A stretch of 64,000 nt of DNA. Source: Terriglobia bacterium (lineage in GTDB: Bacteria; Acidobacteriota; Terriglobia; Terriglobales; Acidobacteriaceae). The position numbers and the translations under genes were made by a program. Under the pieces are notes generated by a model that searched no databases, had not been told where the DNA came from, and worked only from the letters and a program-made list of their open reading frames with translations. Shown here one piece after another: positions 17,087-25,094 of the stretch (position 1 is the stretch's first letter; each line of letters opens with the position of its first letter). The stretch covers positions 43,418-107,417 of the forward strand of contig JAIQGL010000023.1 of assembly GCA_020072585.1 (NCBI GenBank), given 5' to 3'.

Positions 17087-19075
17087 ATGGATTTTCGGCT
17101 AGCATCCGACTACAAGCCCAAGGGCGACCAGCCCAACGCCATTGACGAGCTCACCCGCGGCATCTACGCCGGAGAAAAGCACCAGGTACTGCTGGGTGTG
17201 ACAGGTTCAGGCAAGACTTTTACCATGGCCAAGATCATTGAGCAGCTCAATCGCCCTGCGCTGGTATTGGCCCACAATAAGACGCTGGCGGCGCAGCTCT
17301 ACCATGAGTTCAAGCAGTTCTTCCCGCAAAACGCGGTGGAATACTTTGTCTCTTATTACGATTATTACCAGCCTGAGGCGTATATTCCCGCCGGCGACGT
17401 CTACATTGAAAAAGAATCCACCGTCAATGACGAGTTGGACAAACTGCGCCTCTCCGCAACCCGCTCGCTCTTTGAACGGCGCGACTGCATCATCGTGGCC
17501 TCCGTGAGCTGCATTTACGGACTGGGCTCGCCGGAAGCCTATTACGGCATGCTGCTCTTTCTGGAAAAAGGGCAGAAGATCAAGCGCAATGACATTTTCG
17601 CCAAGCTGGTGGAAATTCTCTACGAGCGCAATGACGTGGACTTCAAGCGCGGTACCTTCCGCGTCCGCGGTGACGTGATTGAGGTCTTCCCTACCTATGA
17701 CGACAATGCCTACCGCATTGAGCTCTTTGGCGACGAGGTGGATTCGCTCTCGCAGATCGATCCGCTCTTCGGCACGGTCAAGCAGAAGTACGCCCGGCTG
17801 CCTATCTATCCCAAGAGCCACTACGTGATGTCCAATACCACGAAAAACCAGGCGATCGTCACCATTCTGGAAGAGCTGGCGTGGTGGGAAAAAGAGCTGG
17901 AAAAAGATGGCCGTCTGGTGGAGTCGCAACGCATACACCAGCGCACCCGGTTTGATCTGGAGATGATCAAGTCCGTGGGCTATTGCCACGGCATTGAGAA
18001 CTATTCGCGCCACTTCAGCGGACGCAAGCCGGGCGAGCCGCCGCCCACGCTGCTGGACTACGTCCCCCGTGACTTCATCATGTTTATTGATGAGTCGCAC
18101 CAGACCGTGCCGCAGCTGCATGGCATGTGGCACGGAGATCGCTCGCGCAAGGAGAACCTGGTGCAGTATGGCTTCCGCCTGCCTTCGGCGCTCGATAACC
18201 GTCCGCTCAAGTTCGAGGAATTTGAAGAGCGCACCAATCAGCTGATCTATGTTTCCGCCACGCCCGGCCCGTACGAGCTGACTAAATCCGCGGGCGTTGT
18301 GGTGGAGCAGATCATCCGGCCCACCGGCCTGGTCGATCCGCCGACGGAGATTCGTCCGGTCAAAGGACAGATTGACGATCTGCTGCATGAGATTCGTGAT
18401 CGCGTCGGCAAAGGCGAGCGCGTCCTGGTGACCACGCTGACCAAGCGCATGTCAGAAGATCTGGCGGAGTATTACGCTGAAGTGGGCGTGCGCTGCCGCT
18501 ACATGCACTCTGAAATTGAAACGCTCGAACGCATCAAGCTGCTGCGCGACCTGCGCAAAGGCGAATACGACGTGCTGATCGGCATCAACCTTCTGCGCGA
18601 AGGGCTTGATCTGCCTGAAGTCTCTCTTGTCGCCATTCTCGACGCGGACAAAGAAGGCTTTCTTCGCTCCAGCGGTTCGTTGATTCAGACGATTGGCCGC
18701 TGTGCCCGCAACCTGAATGGCCGCGCCATTCTTTACGCGGACAAAATGACTGACTCCATGAAGCGCGCCATCGATGAGACCGATCGCCGCCGCGCCATCC
18801 AGGTGGCATACAACCAGGAGCACGGCATCACGCCGGAATCGATCATCCGTCCGCTCTCCATGTCGCTCGCCGGAATTACCGAAGCGGACTATGTGGACGT
18901 GACGGAGAACGCTGATGGCCTCCCTGACTTCAAATCCCAGGAAGAGCTGGACGCCTACATTGCCGGCATGGAAAGCGACATGCGCGAAGCCGCCAAGCGG
19001 TTTGAATTTGAAAAAGCCGCCAAACTCCGTGATGCTGTACGCGAACTGCGGACGAAGGAGTTTTTGTTTACGTAA
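17087..19075 (+). CDS. uvrB: Excinuclease ABC subunit B
   Basis: This 662-residue protein is a complete UvrB. The Walker A motif is [12 protein letters not shown] (residue ~40), the damage-probing beta-hairpin is [16 protein letters not shown], the DEAD-type box is [17 protein letters not shown], and the helicase motifs [10 protein letters not shown] and [13 protein letters not shown] are intact. The UVR domain that contacts UvrA or UvrC is at the C-terminus ([17 protein letters not shown]). UvrB verifies the lesion handed over by UvrA and nucleates incision by UvrC in nucleotide excision repair. Length is normal. uvrA and uvrC are not in the window. The preceding palindrome suggests damage-inducible control. 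Confidence 0.97.
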   Translation: MDFRLASDYKPKGDQPNAIDELTRGIYAGEKHQVLLGVTGSGKTFTMAKIIEQLNRPALVLAHNKTLAAQLYHEFKQFFPQNAVEYFVSYYDYYQPEAYIPAGDVYIEKESTVNDELDKLRLSATRSLFERRDCIIVASVSCIYGLGSPEAYYGMLLFLEKGQKIKRNDIFAKLVEILYERNDVDFKRGTFRVRGDVIEVFPTYDDNAYRIELFGDEVDSLSQIDPLFGTVKQKYARLPIYPKSHYVMSNTTKNQAIVTILEELAWWEKELEKDGRLVESQRIHQRTRFDLEMIKSVGYCHGIENYSRHFSGRKPGEPPPTLLDYVPRDFIMFIDESHQTVPQLHGMWHGDRSRKENLVQYGFRLPSALDNRPLKFEEFEERTNQLIYVSATPGPYELTKSAGVVVEQIIRPTGLVDPPTEIRPVKGQIDDLLHEIRDRVGKGERVLVTTLTKRMSEDLAEYYAEVGVRCRYMHSEIETLERIKLLRDLRKGEYDVLIGINLLREGLDLPEVSLVAILDADKEGFLRSSGSLIQTIGRCARNLNGRAILYADKMTDSMKRAIDETDRRRAIQVAYNQEHGITPESIIRPLSMSLAGITEADYVDVTENADGLPDFKSQEELDAYIAGMESDMREAAKRFEFEKAAKLRDAVRELRTKEFLFT

Positions 19076-19116
19076 TTGAGCACTCTGTCACCTGGCAGTG
19101 GTAAGTTAAGGATGGA

Positions 19117-19575
19117 ATGATAACGGCCGTCCAAGATCCTTATGTGAAGGCGTTGCAAGCCCTGGCCGGGAGACTAGGCCCAGAGAAGGCCACGCTCTAC
19201 ATTCTCGACATTAGTTCCAAAAAGAAGGGGTTACATTTCGAAATTCGATCACGTAACCCAAGGGCCGCACGCGTTTCAGGAAATATATTTGAGGGCGGCC
19301 TAGTACTACTGAATGCCGGGCACACGTCGCTAGAAGTTCATCCCAAGCAAGGCTATGGTGATGCTCGGCAGATAGGCGAAATCGAAGAAATGTGCGAAGC
19401 GGTATTGCGGGGGAATTTCAGCGAAGTGGTTATTTCTTCCAACGAGCACACGTTGTATACGTGCGGAGTTTTCCTTTTGAAGACACGCCCGTTTAAATCT
19501 ACTAGAACGCAACTGAGCTGGCGTTGGCTATTGCGCAAGGCTCGCAGTGTTCATCAGTACGAGCCCTACGATTAG
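19117..19575 (+). CDS. Hypothetical protein, 152 residues
   Basis: I do not recognise this protein. It has no signal peptide or membrane segment. The N-terminal half reads as alpha/beta (KALQALAGRLGPEKATLYIL, FEIRSRNPRAARVSG), with a conserved-looking VHPKQGYGDARQIGEIEEMC. The last 30 residues are strongly basic (STRTQLSWRWLLRKARSVH). Its codon use is visibly less GC-rich than in uvrB or in the TlpA-like gene, which hints at acquisition from elsewhere. It starts 42 nt after uvrB and ends 4 nt from the convergent TlpA-like gene. An unbroken frame of this length with such close packing supports a real gene. Confidence 0.5.
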   Translation: MITAVQDPYVKALQALAGRLGPEKATLYILDISSKKKGLHFEIRSRNPRAARVSGNIFEGGLVLLNAGHTSLEVHPKQGYGDARQIGEIEEMCEAVLRGNFSEVVISSNEHTLYTCGVFLLKTRPFKSTRTQLSWRWLLRKARSVHQYEPYD

Positions 19576-19579
19576 GCAC

Positions 19580-20122
19580 TCACTTCGTGGACAGTCCTTT
19601 CTTGGTCTTTTTTTCGGGAGCTGGCTTGGGTTCCGGTTCTCCTGCCAACTTCCGCAGCCGCTGCGCCAGGCTTGCTCTCTCCAGTTTGCCGCTCACGCGG
19701 TCTTCAATATTTCCTTCCGCGTCGATAAAAACGGTCCCCGGCATCACCTGTGCCACACCAAAATCCTGCAAGCTATCGAGCGTCGCGCCCATCATCACCG
19801 TCAAGGCATCGCCCTTATGCTTCTTGATGAACGCTGCAATCTCCGGCTTCATATCGTCATCATCAATGGAGGCGGCAATGAAGACGACCCTGCCCTTGTA
19901 GCGCTGCTGCATTTCGCTCAGCAGCGGCATCTCTGCGGCGCAGGGCACGCACCAGGTGGCCCAGAAGTTCAGCACCACGGGCTTGCCGCGGTAGTCTTCC
20001 AGATTGTGCGGCGCGCCCTGAAGATCGCGCAGTTCAAGGCTGGGCGCGGCATCACCAGCGCGCGCGGAGAGCGCGCAGCCTAAGATCAGAATGGCGGCCA
20101 GATTGGCCTGGAACCTTTGCAT
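19580..20122 (-). CDS. TlpA/ResA-like periplasmic thiol-disulfide oxidoreductase
   Basis: From ATG 20122 the protein has about 180 residues. An N-terminal signal (MQRFQANLAAILILGCALSA) precedes a thioredoxin fold of the AhpC/TSA-TlpA class, with WATWCVPCAAEMP giving the CxxC active site and the cis-Pro region at AQVMPGTVFID. Such proteins reduce or transfer disulfides outside the cytoplasm, often in cytochrome c maturation or oxidative stress. The C-terminus is Lys/Pro-rich. A TATATA box lies 8 nt before the start, suggesting a leaderless mRNA. The upstream in-frame ATG at 20140 would place residues ahead of the signal peptide and is disfavoured. Confidence 0.85.
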   Translation of the reverse strand: MQRFQANLAAILILGCALSARAGDAAPSLELRDLQGAPHNLEDYRGKPVVLNFWATWCVPCAAEMPLLSEMQQRYKGRVVFIAASIDDDDMKPEIAAFIKKHKGDALTVMMGATLDSLQDFGVAQVMPGTVFIDAEGNIEDRVSGKLERASLAQRLRKLAGEPEPKPAPEKKTKKGLSTK

Positions 20123-20130
20123 CACGCCTA

Positions 20131-20136
20131 TATATA
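20131..20136 (-). promoter_or_regulatory. Candidate -10 box for the TlpA-like gene
   Basis: Within a TTATATATAGG run on the minus strand, TATATA ends 8 nt before the ATG at 20122, so the transcript would begin at or near the start codon. Confidence 0.4.
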
Positions 20137-20257
20137 ACACGAAGCCGGAGCCGGACTCTCAGGCATAATTTAGAATTTAGCAGCGGTCAGACTGGAGACA
20201 GCATTGCTCTTGCAATACATCTGTCAATTCGTGCTCGATGAAAGCCCCGCCTGACCC

Positions 20258-22339
20258 ATGTTCATCTCTTGCCTCTTGCTCCTGATTGCGATAACCGGCG
20301 GTACGCTGCTTACCTTTCTGTTTGACCGTAGCGCGTCCAGGGCCGCGCGGCTTTGCATGGGCGCATGCATCGGGCTGGCTCTCATGGCGACTACCGGCTT
20401 TCTTTTGTCTTTATGCTTTGGCCTGGGAGCGGCCGCCATTCTCTTCAGCGCAATCATCTTGCTTCTGCCGCTGCTTCTGCTGCTCAATGGTGAACGTCGC
20501 ACCCTGATTCTGGGTGGCCTGCGCTCCCCTGCTTCGTCTTCCGGAAGCAAAAGTATCGGCTATCTGATTTTTTATCTCGCCATGGCCATCCTGCTGGCGA
20601 TGGTCTTTGGTCGCGCGGCTTTTGAACGTCCTGACGGCATATACACCGGCGTTACCAATAATCTTGGCGACCTGCCTTTACATTTTCAGGTGATCAACAG
20701 TTTTACTCAGGGACACAACCTGCCGCCGCAGGATCCCACGTATTCCGGCGTACGCTTTGCCTATCCGTTTCTGGCCGATTTCCTCACCGCCATGCTGGTG
20801 CGCTCTGGCGCCGGCGTGATCTCCGCCATGTGGCTGCAAAACATGGTGCTGGCCCTGGCCCTGGTGGGCCTGCTCCATTACTTGACGCTCCTGCTCACGC
20901 GTAACCGCCTGGCTGGCGTGATTGCGCCCATGCTTGTCCTCTTCAGCGGCGGAATGGGATGGTGGCTGCTCTTCTCTGATGTCAGCGGCAATGGAAGTGA
21001 CGGCCTCTTTTCCACGCTGGCCAATCTGCCGCACGATTACACCATTGTTCCCAATAGCATCCTTCGTTGGGGAAACTCGCTGACGACATTATTTGTGCCG
21101 CAGCGCAGCATCCTTTTTGGGCTGCCGCTGGCAATCACCATCTTCTGCCAGTGGTGGCTCGCTCTTTCGCAAAAGGAAAATTCTCTGGCTGCCCTGGCCG
21201 CGACGGATGAGTCCGGCGCTGCCGTTCAACTCCAACAGAAGGCCGCTCCCGGCCGTGCCGCAAGACTCCTGAGAACGCAGCGCAAAGCCGCCAGAAAATC
21301 TGTTGCTGCCAATCTTCCGCCGGAACCAGAGAATTCCTACATCCGTCGCATGCTGGCCGCGGGGCTCTGCGCTGGATTGCTGCCGCTCATCCACGCACAT
21401 ACCTTCTTAGTCGTCATGGGCGTGGCCGCTTGCCTTGCTCTGATCTTCCATGCGTCGCTGCGAAGCTGGCTGGTTTTCTTTGCGGTTGCGCTCGTGGTCT
21501 GCACCCCAGAAGTTCTGTGGCTGGCCAACACGGGCGGCGTCAACACGCGAAGCTATCTGGGCTGGCAGCCCGGCTGGGACCATGGCGCACACAACATCGC
21601 ATGGTTCTGGTTTGTGAATACGGGATTATTCATTCCGCTTCTGGTCTTCTGTCTCGCGTGGCGGCGAATCGGACTCGCGCTGCCCAATCGCCTGCTCAAA
21701 TTTTACGCGCCATTTCTTCTTTGTTTTTTTGTGCCCAACCTGGTGAAAGTTGCGCCATGGATCTGGGACAACATAAAGGTGCTCTTTCTATGGTATGTCG
21801 CCTCAGCCCCGCTGGTGGCCTGTCTGCTGGCGCGATGGTGGCAACGCCGGTCTGTCTTTCGCTGGCTCGCTCCAGCCGTGTTTGCCACATTGATTTTTGC
21901 CGGCTGCCTTGACGTGCTTCGGGTGGTCTCCGAGGCAACTGCCTACTTAGAGTTTGATGCCAGTGGCATCGCCGCAGCCAACGTGATTTCCACTCAGGCG
22001 CAGCCTCACGCAGTGGTGCTCCACGCGCCGACCTATAACTCTCCGGTATTCTTAACAGGCAGGCGCTCGCTGCTCGGCTATCCGGGATGGATGTGGTCGC
22101 GTGGGCTGGATTATTCCCAACGCAACGCCGATATTCAGCGCATCTATTCTGGAGAGCCCGGCGCGGAGGCTTTGTTGCAGCATTACGGCGTGGACTATGT
22201 GCTGATTGGTCCGTTAGAACTTGCATCGCTCAAGATAAATGAGCAATTCTGGTCACGGTACGCCAGGCTGTCGCCGACGGGGGCATATCGCATCTACCAG
22301 ATCAAGGGTTCGTCCAGTGAAGTGAGAGGTACAAAATGA
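20258..22339 (+). CDS. Large polytopic membrane protein, GT-C-like (unassigned)
   Basis: This 693-residue protein has some ten or more hydrophobic helices. There is a polar loop after the fourth (GIYTGVTNNLGDLPLHFQVI, then PPQDPTYSGVRFAYPFLADF), a charged cytoplasmic-looking insert near 300-350 rich in Ala/Lys/Arg, and a soluble C-terminal tail (residues ~570-693). The layout resembles GT-C glycosyltransferases, in which an acidic residue in an early extracellular loop acts in catalysis, but I do not recognise a named family. The stop codon overlaps the start of the following phosphofructokinase gene (ATGA), so the two are co-translated, and an Agl23-like protein follows. Confidence 0.6.
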   Translation: MFISCLLLLIAITGGTLLTFLFDRSASRAARLCMGACIGLALMATTGFLLSLCFGLGAAAILFSAIILLLPLLLLLNGERRTLILGGLRSPASSSGSKSIGYLIFYLAMAILLAMVFGRAAFERPDGIYTGVTNNLGDLPLHFQVINSFTQGHNLPPQDPTYSGVRFAYPFLADFLTAMLVRSGAGVISAMWLQNMVLALALVGLLHYLTLLLTRNRLAGVIAPMLVLFSGGMGWWLLFSDVSGNGSDGLFSTLANLPHDYTIVPNSILRWGNSLTTLFVPQRSILFGLPLAITIFCQWWLALSQKENSLAALAATDESGAAVQLQQKAAPGRAARLLRTQRKAARKSVAANLPPEPENSYIRRMLAAGLCAGLLPLIHAHTFLVVMGVAACLALIFHASLRSWLVFFAVALVVCTPEVLWLANTGGVNTRSYLGWQPGWDHGAHNIAWFWFVNTGLFIPLLVFCLAWRRIGLALPNRLLKFYAPFLLCFFVPNLVKVAPWIWDNIKVLFLWYVASAPLVACLLARWWQRRSVFRWLAPAVFATLIFAGCLDVLRVVSEATAYLEFDASGIAAANVISTQAQPHAVVLHAPTYNSPVFLTGRRSLLGYPGWMWSRGLDYSQRNADIQRIYSGEPGAEALLQHYGVDYVLIGPLELASLKINEQFWSRYARLSPTGAYRIYQIKGSSSEVRGTK

Positions 22340-23391
22340 AGATCGGCATTCTTACCGGAGGAGGCGATTGTCCCGGACTCAATGCGGTCATCCGCGCCAT
22401 TGTTCGCAAGGGCATCTTTCATTATAACGATCAATTTATCGGCTTTATGGAAGGCTGGCGAGGCGTGCTGGAAAACATGTCACGCCCTTTAGACCTTGAG
22501 GCCGTGAGAGGCATCCTGCCGCAGGGTGGCACAATCCTGCGTACCTCGCGAACGAACCCGGCCAAGAAGGAAAACGGCCTGGAGCGCTGCATTGAGAACC
22601 TGAAAGCCAACGGTGTTGAAGCGTTGATCGCCTTGGGCGGGGATGACACGCAGTCTGTCTCATTGAAGCTGTTCGAGCGTGGAGTGAAGGTAGTTGCCGT
22701 GCCCAAGACTATTGATAATGATTTGAGCGGCACCGATCTCTGTTTTGGTTTTGACACTGCCGTCAGCATCGCCACGGAAGCCATTGACCGCGTGCACACC
22801 ACGGCAGAAGCCCATAATCGCGTGATCGTGGTTGAGGTCATGGGGCGCGACTCCGGCTGGATCGCGCTTTACAGCGGCGTGGCCGGCGGCGCGGACGTAA
22901 TTTTGATCCCCGAACAGCCCTTTGATATCCAGGAAATTGCCGAAACAATCAAGAAACGCCATGACCGTGGACTTTACTTCAGCATCGTGGTGGTGGCGGA
23001 AGGCGCCAAGATGGCCAGCCGGTCTCCTGAATCTGAGCGCAGAAAAGTGGACGAGTTCGGCCACGTTCGGCTGGGTGGCGTCGGCAATACCCTGGCCGCC
23101 GAGATTGAAAGCCGCACCGGGTTTGAAACTCGGGCGGTGGTGCTGGGACATATCCAGCGCGGCGGCTCGCCGACTGCTTTTGACCGCATGCTGGCCACCC
23201 GCTATGGCCTCGGCGCCATTGATCTGGTCCATGAAGGCAGATTCGGCAGAATGGTGGCGCTGAAGGGGAGCGAAATTACATCCGTTCCCATCGCTGACGC
23301 CATCTCACAAACACGCTATCTCAGCCAGGACTTTATCGACATCGCGATGAGCCTGCGCGAAAAGAACAGAGAAGACGTGCACAGCTCCTGA
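22336..23391 (+). CDS. 6-phosphofructokinase, pyrophosphate-type active site
   Basis: This 351-residue protein is a complete family-A phosphofructokinase: GILTGGGDCPGLNAVIRA (phosphoryl donor loop), GGDDTQSVSL, PKTIDNDLSGTD (catalytic Asp127), VEVMGRDSGWIALYSG and LGHIQRGGSPTAFDRMLATR. The two residues that separate donor use are Asp104 (in GGDD; Gly in ATP enzymes) and Lys124 (in PKTIDND; Gly in E. coli). Both favour pyrophosphate over ATP, so the enzyme probably makes fructose 1,6-bisphosphate reversibly. The start overlaps the previous stop by 4 nt and the next gene begins within a few bases, so it lies in the middle of a membrane-protein operon. Confidence 0.9.
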   Translation: MKIGILTGGGDCPGLNAVIRAIVRKGIFHYNDQFIGFMEGWRGVLENMSRPLDLEAVRGILPQGGTILRTSRTNPAKKENGLERCIENLKANGVEALIALGGDDTQSVSLKLFERGVKVVAVPKTIDNDLSGTDLCFGFDTAVSIATEAIDRVHTTAEAHNRVIVVEVMGRDSGWIALYSGVAGGADVILIPEQPFDIQEIAETIKKRHDRGLYFSIVVVAEGAKMASRSPESERRKVDEFGHVRLGGVGNTLAAEIESRTGFETRAVVLGHIQRGGSPTAFDRMLATRYGLGAIDLVHEGRFGRMVALKGSEITSVPIADAISQTRYLSQDFIDIAMSLREKNREDVHSS

Positions 23392-23397
23392 TTGAGG

Positions 23398-24987
23398 ATG
23401 GCCTCACGGATGACACAACTTTCCGCAAGGACGCGCAAACGCAAGTCAAACATACGGCCGGCGGAATTTGCGCCTGCACAGAAAACAGCCGGCCCTTCGC
23501 GCGATGGATGGCGGTGGGGCAGCCTGGCAATTCTGATTGCGGCTGCCTTGCTGCGCCTGCTTTACCTTACTGAGAAGCCTTTGCATCATGATGAAGGCGT
23601 GAACGGCCTCTTTCTGGCCAATCTTTTCCGCACCGGCTACTATCACTACGATCCGGCCAACTATCACGGCCCCACGCTGTACTACATCGCCCTGCTCCCT
23701 TCCGGCATCAACAATCTTTTTCACTGGGGCCACGGCCTGAGCACGTTCGCCATCCGCTTTGTTACAGCCGCTTTCGGAGTGGGCGTGGTGTGGTTAATGC
23801 TCTGCCTGCGCCGCTACCTGGGTACCGCGGCCGCGCTGGCCGCGGCCGCATTTGCAACCATCTCTCCGGGCTTTGTCTTTTTTTCCCGCTACTTCATCCA
23901 TGAAATCCTGTTTGTTTTTTTCTCGCTGGGTGGGATTGTTGCGTGGCTGTGGTATCGGGACACGGGTAAGGCGCGCTACCTGATGCTGGCCTCGGCCTCC
24001 GCCGCGATGTTGTTTGCCACCAAGGAAACATGGATCATCACGGCAGCGGTCTGGCTCATCGCGATTCCCTGCACCACGTTCTATTTGCGGCTTCGCCGCC
24101 GCGTGGATGTCCCGACGCCGATGCGCAAAGCCGCAACAGACGACATTGCCCGCAGCACGAAATTGCTCTATGTAAAGGCAGCCGCCCTTTTTGCGGCCAT
24201 TGGCATATTGTTCTATTCCTCTTTCTTTACCAATCCGCGGGGCATTCTGGATTCCGTGCTGACGTTTACCTACTGGACCAAGACAGGCCAAAACGGAATC
24301 TATAACCGCGACTGGTCAACCTACGTAAGCTGGCTTTTGCGGGAGGAGAGTCCCATCCTGATTTTGGGTGGCATCGGCACGTTGGTTGCGCTGGTCCGCG
24401 CGCGGAGCTTTTTCACCGTGTTTTGCGCCTTCTGGTCGTTAGGGATTTTTGCCGCCTACTCTCTTGTGCCATACAAAACTCCGTGGCTGGCTCTCAGCAT
24501 TATTCTGCCGTTAACCATCATGGTTGGCTACCTTATTGGCGAAGCTTATCAGCCCGGGCTGCGCGCCTTCACAACTGTGATTGCGGGAGCGGCAATTGTG
24601 TTTTCTCTTTACCAGGCGATCGACATAAGTTTTGTGAACTATGACAATGATGCCTACGTTTACAGCTACGCGCATACCAACCGGGATTTTCTTGCGCTCG
24701 TCAGCGAAATCGAGTCCATTGCGAATGCAAATCCGGCAAAGAAGGAAATCGGGATTACCGTGGTGTCGCCGGAGCACTGGCCGCTGCCCTGGTACCTGCG
24801 CGAATACACGCACGTGGGCTACTGGGGGCACATCGTGCAAACCTCTGAGCCGATTGTGATCGCTCTGAAATCCCAGAGTTCACAGGTGGAGCAACAGCTG
24901 GGCGGCAAGTACCGGCTGTTCAGCACGCATGAATTACGCCCAGGGAATACCCTGATGATGTTCGTGCGCAATGACGTCCCTCAGTAA
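23398..24987 (+). CDS. Agl23/TIGR03663-like GT39-type membrane glycosyltransferase
   Basis: The protein (about 529 residues) starts with a basic cytoplasmic stretch, then a first helix, then the loop LTEKPLHHDEGVNGLFLANL, whose acidic residues match the catalytic DE of GT-C/PMT-like enzymes. GYYHYDPANYHGPTLYYIAL and about ten further helices follow, ending in a small extracytoplasmic tail. This pattern fits the 'flippase activity-associated protein Agl23' family, related to dolichyl/undecaprenyl-phosphate sugar transferases. The exact start is uncertain: TTG 23392, ATG 23398 and ATG 23410 are all possible. It is the third gene of an operon with the unknown membrane protein and the PPi-type phosphofructokinase. 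Confidence 0.75.
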   Translation: MASRMTQLSARTRKRKSNIRPAEFAPAQKTAGPSRDGWRWGSLAILIAAALLRLLYLTEKPLHHDEGVNGLFLANLFRTGYYHYDPANYHGPTLYYIALLPSGINNLFHWGHGLSTFAIRFVTAAFGVGVVWLMLCLRRYLGTAAALAAAAFATISPGFVFFSRYFIHEILFVFFSLGGIVAWLWYRDTGKARYLMLASASAAMLFATKETWIITAAVWLIAIPCTTFYLRLRRRVDVPTPMRKAATDDIARSTKLLYVKAAALFAAIGILFYSSFFTNPRGILDSVLTFTYWTKTGQNGIYNRDWSTYVSWLLREESPILILGGIGTLVALVRARSFFTVFCAFWSLGIFAAYSLVPYKTPWLALSIILPLTIMVGYLIGEAYQPGLRAFTTVIAGAAIVFSLYQAIDISFVNYDNDAYVYSYAHTNRDFLALVSEIESIANANPAKKEIGITVVSPEHWPLPWYLREYTHVGYWGHIVQTSEPIVIALKSQSSQVEQQLGGKYRLFSTHELRPGNTLMMFVRNDVPQ

Positions 24988-25078
24988 AAGCAGCTCCCTG
25001 GGGCGGCTTTGATTCATCCACTGACGTGATAATCAAGAAGAGTAGAGTAAAGATGACTTTTCCCGCCTGACCGCGTCC

Positions 25079-25084
25079 TATAAT
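25079..25084 (+). promoter_or_regulatory. Candidate -10 box for the ADOP permease gene
   Basis: A perfect TATAAT ends 10 nt before the ATG at 25095, giving a leader of only a few nucleotides. The -35 (TGACTT) is weak. Confidence 0.5.
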
Positions 25085-25094
25085 TAAGTTCGCC

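Noticed and set aside
17207..18388. 393-codon minus-strand open frame inside uvrB
   Set aside because: Antisense shadow of a highly conserved gene.
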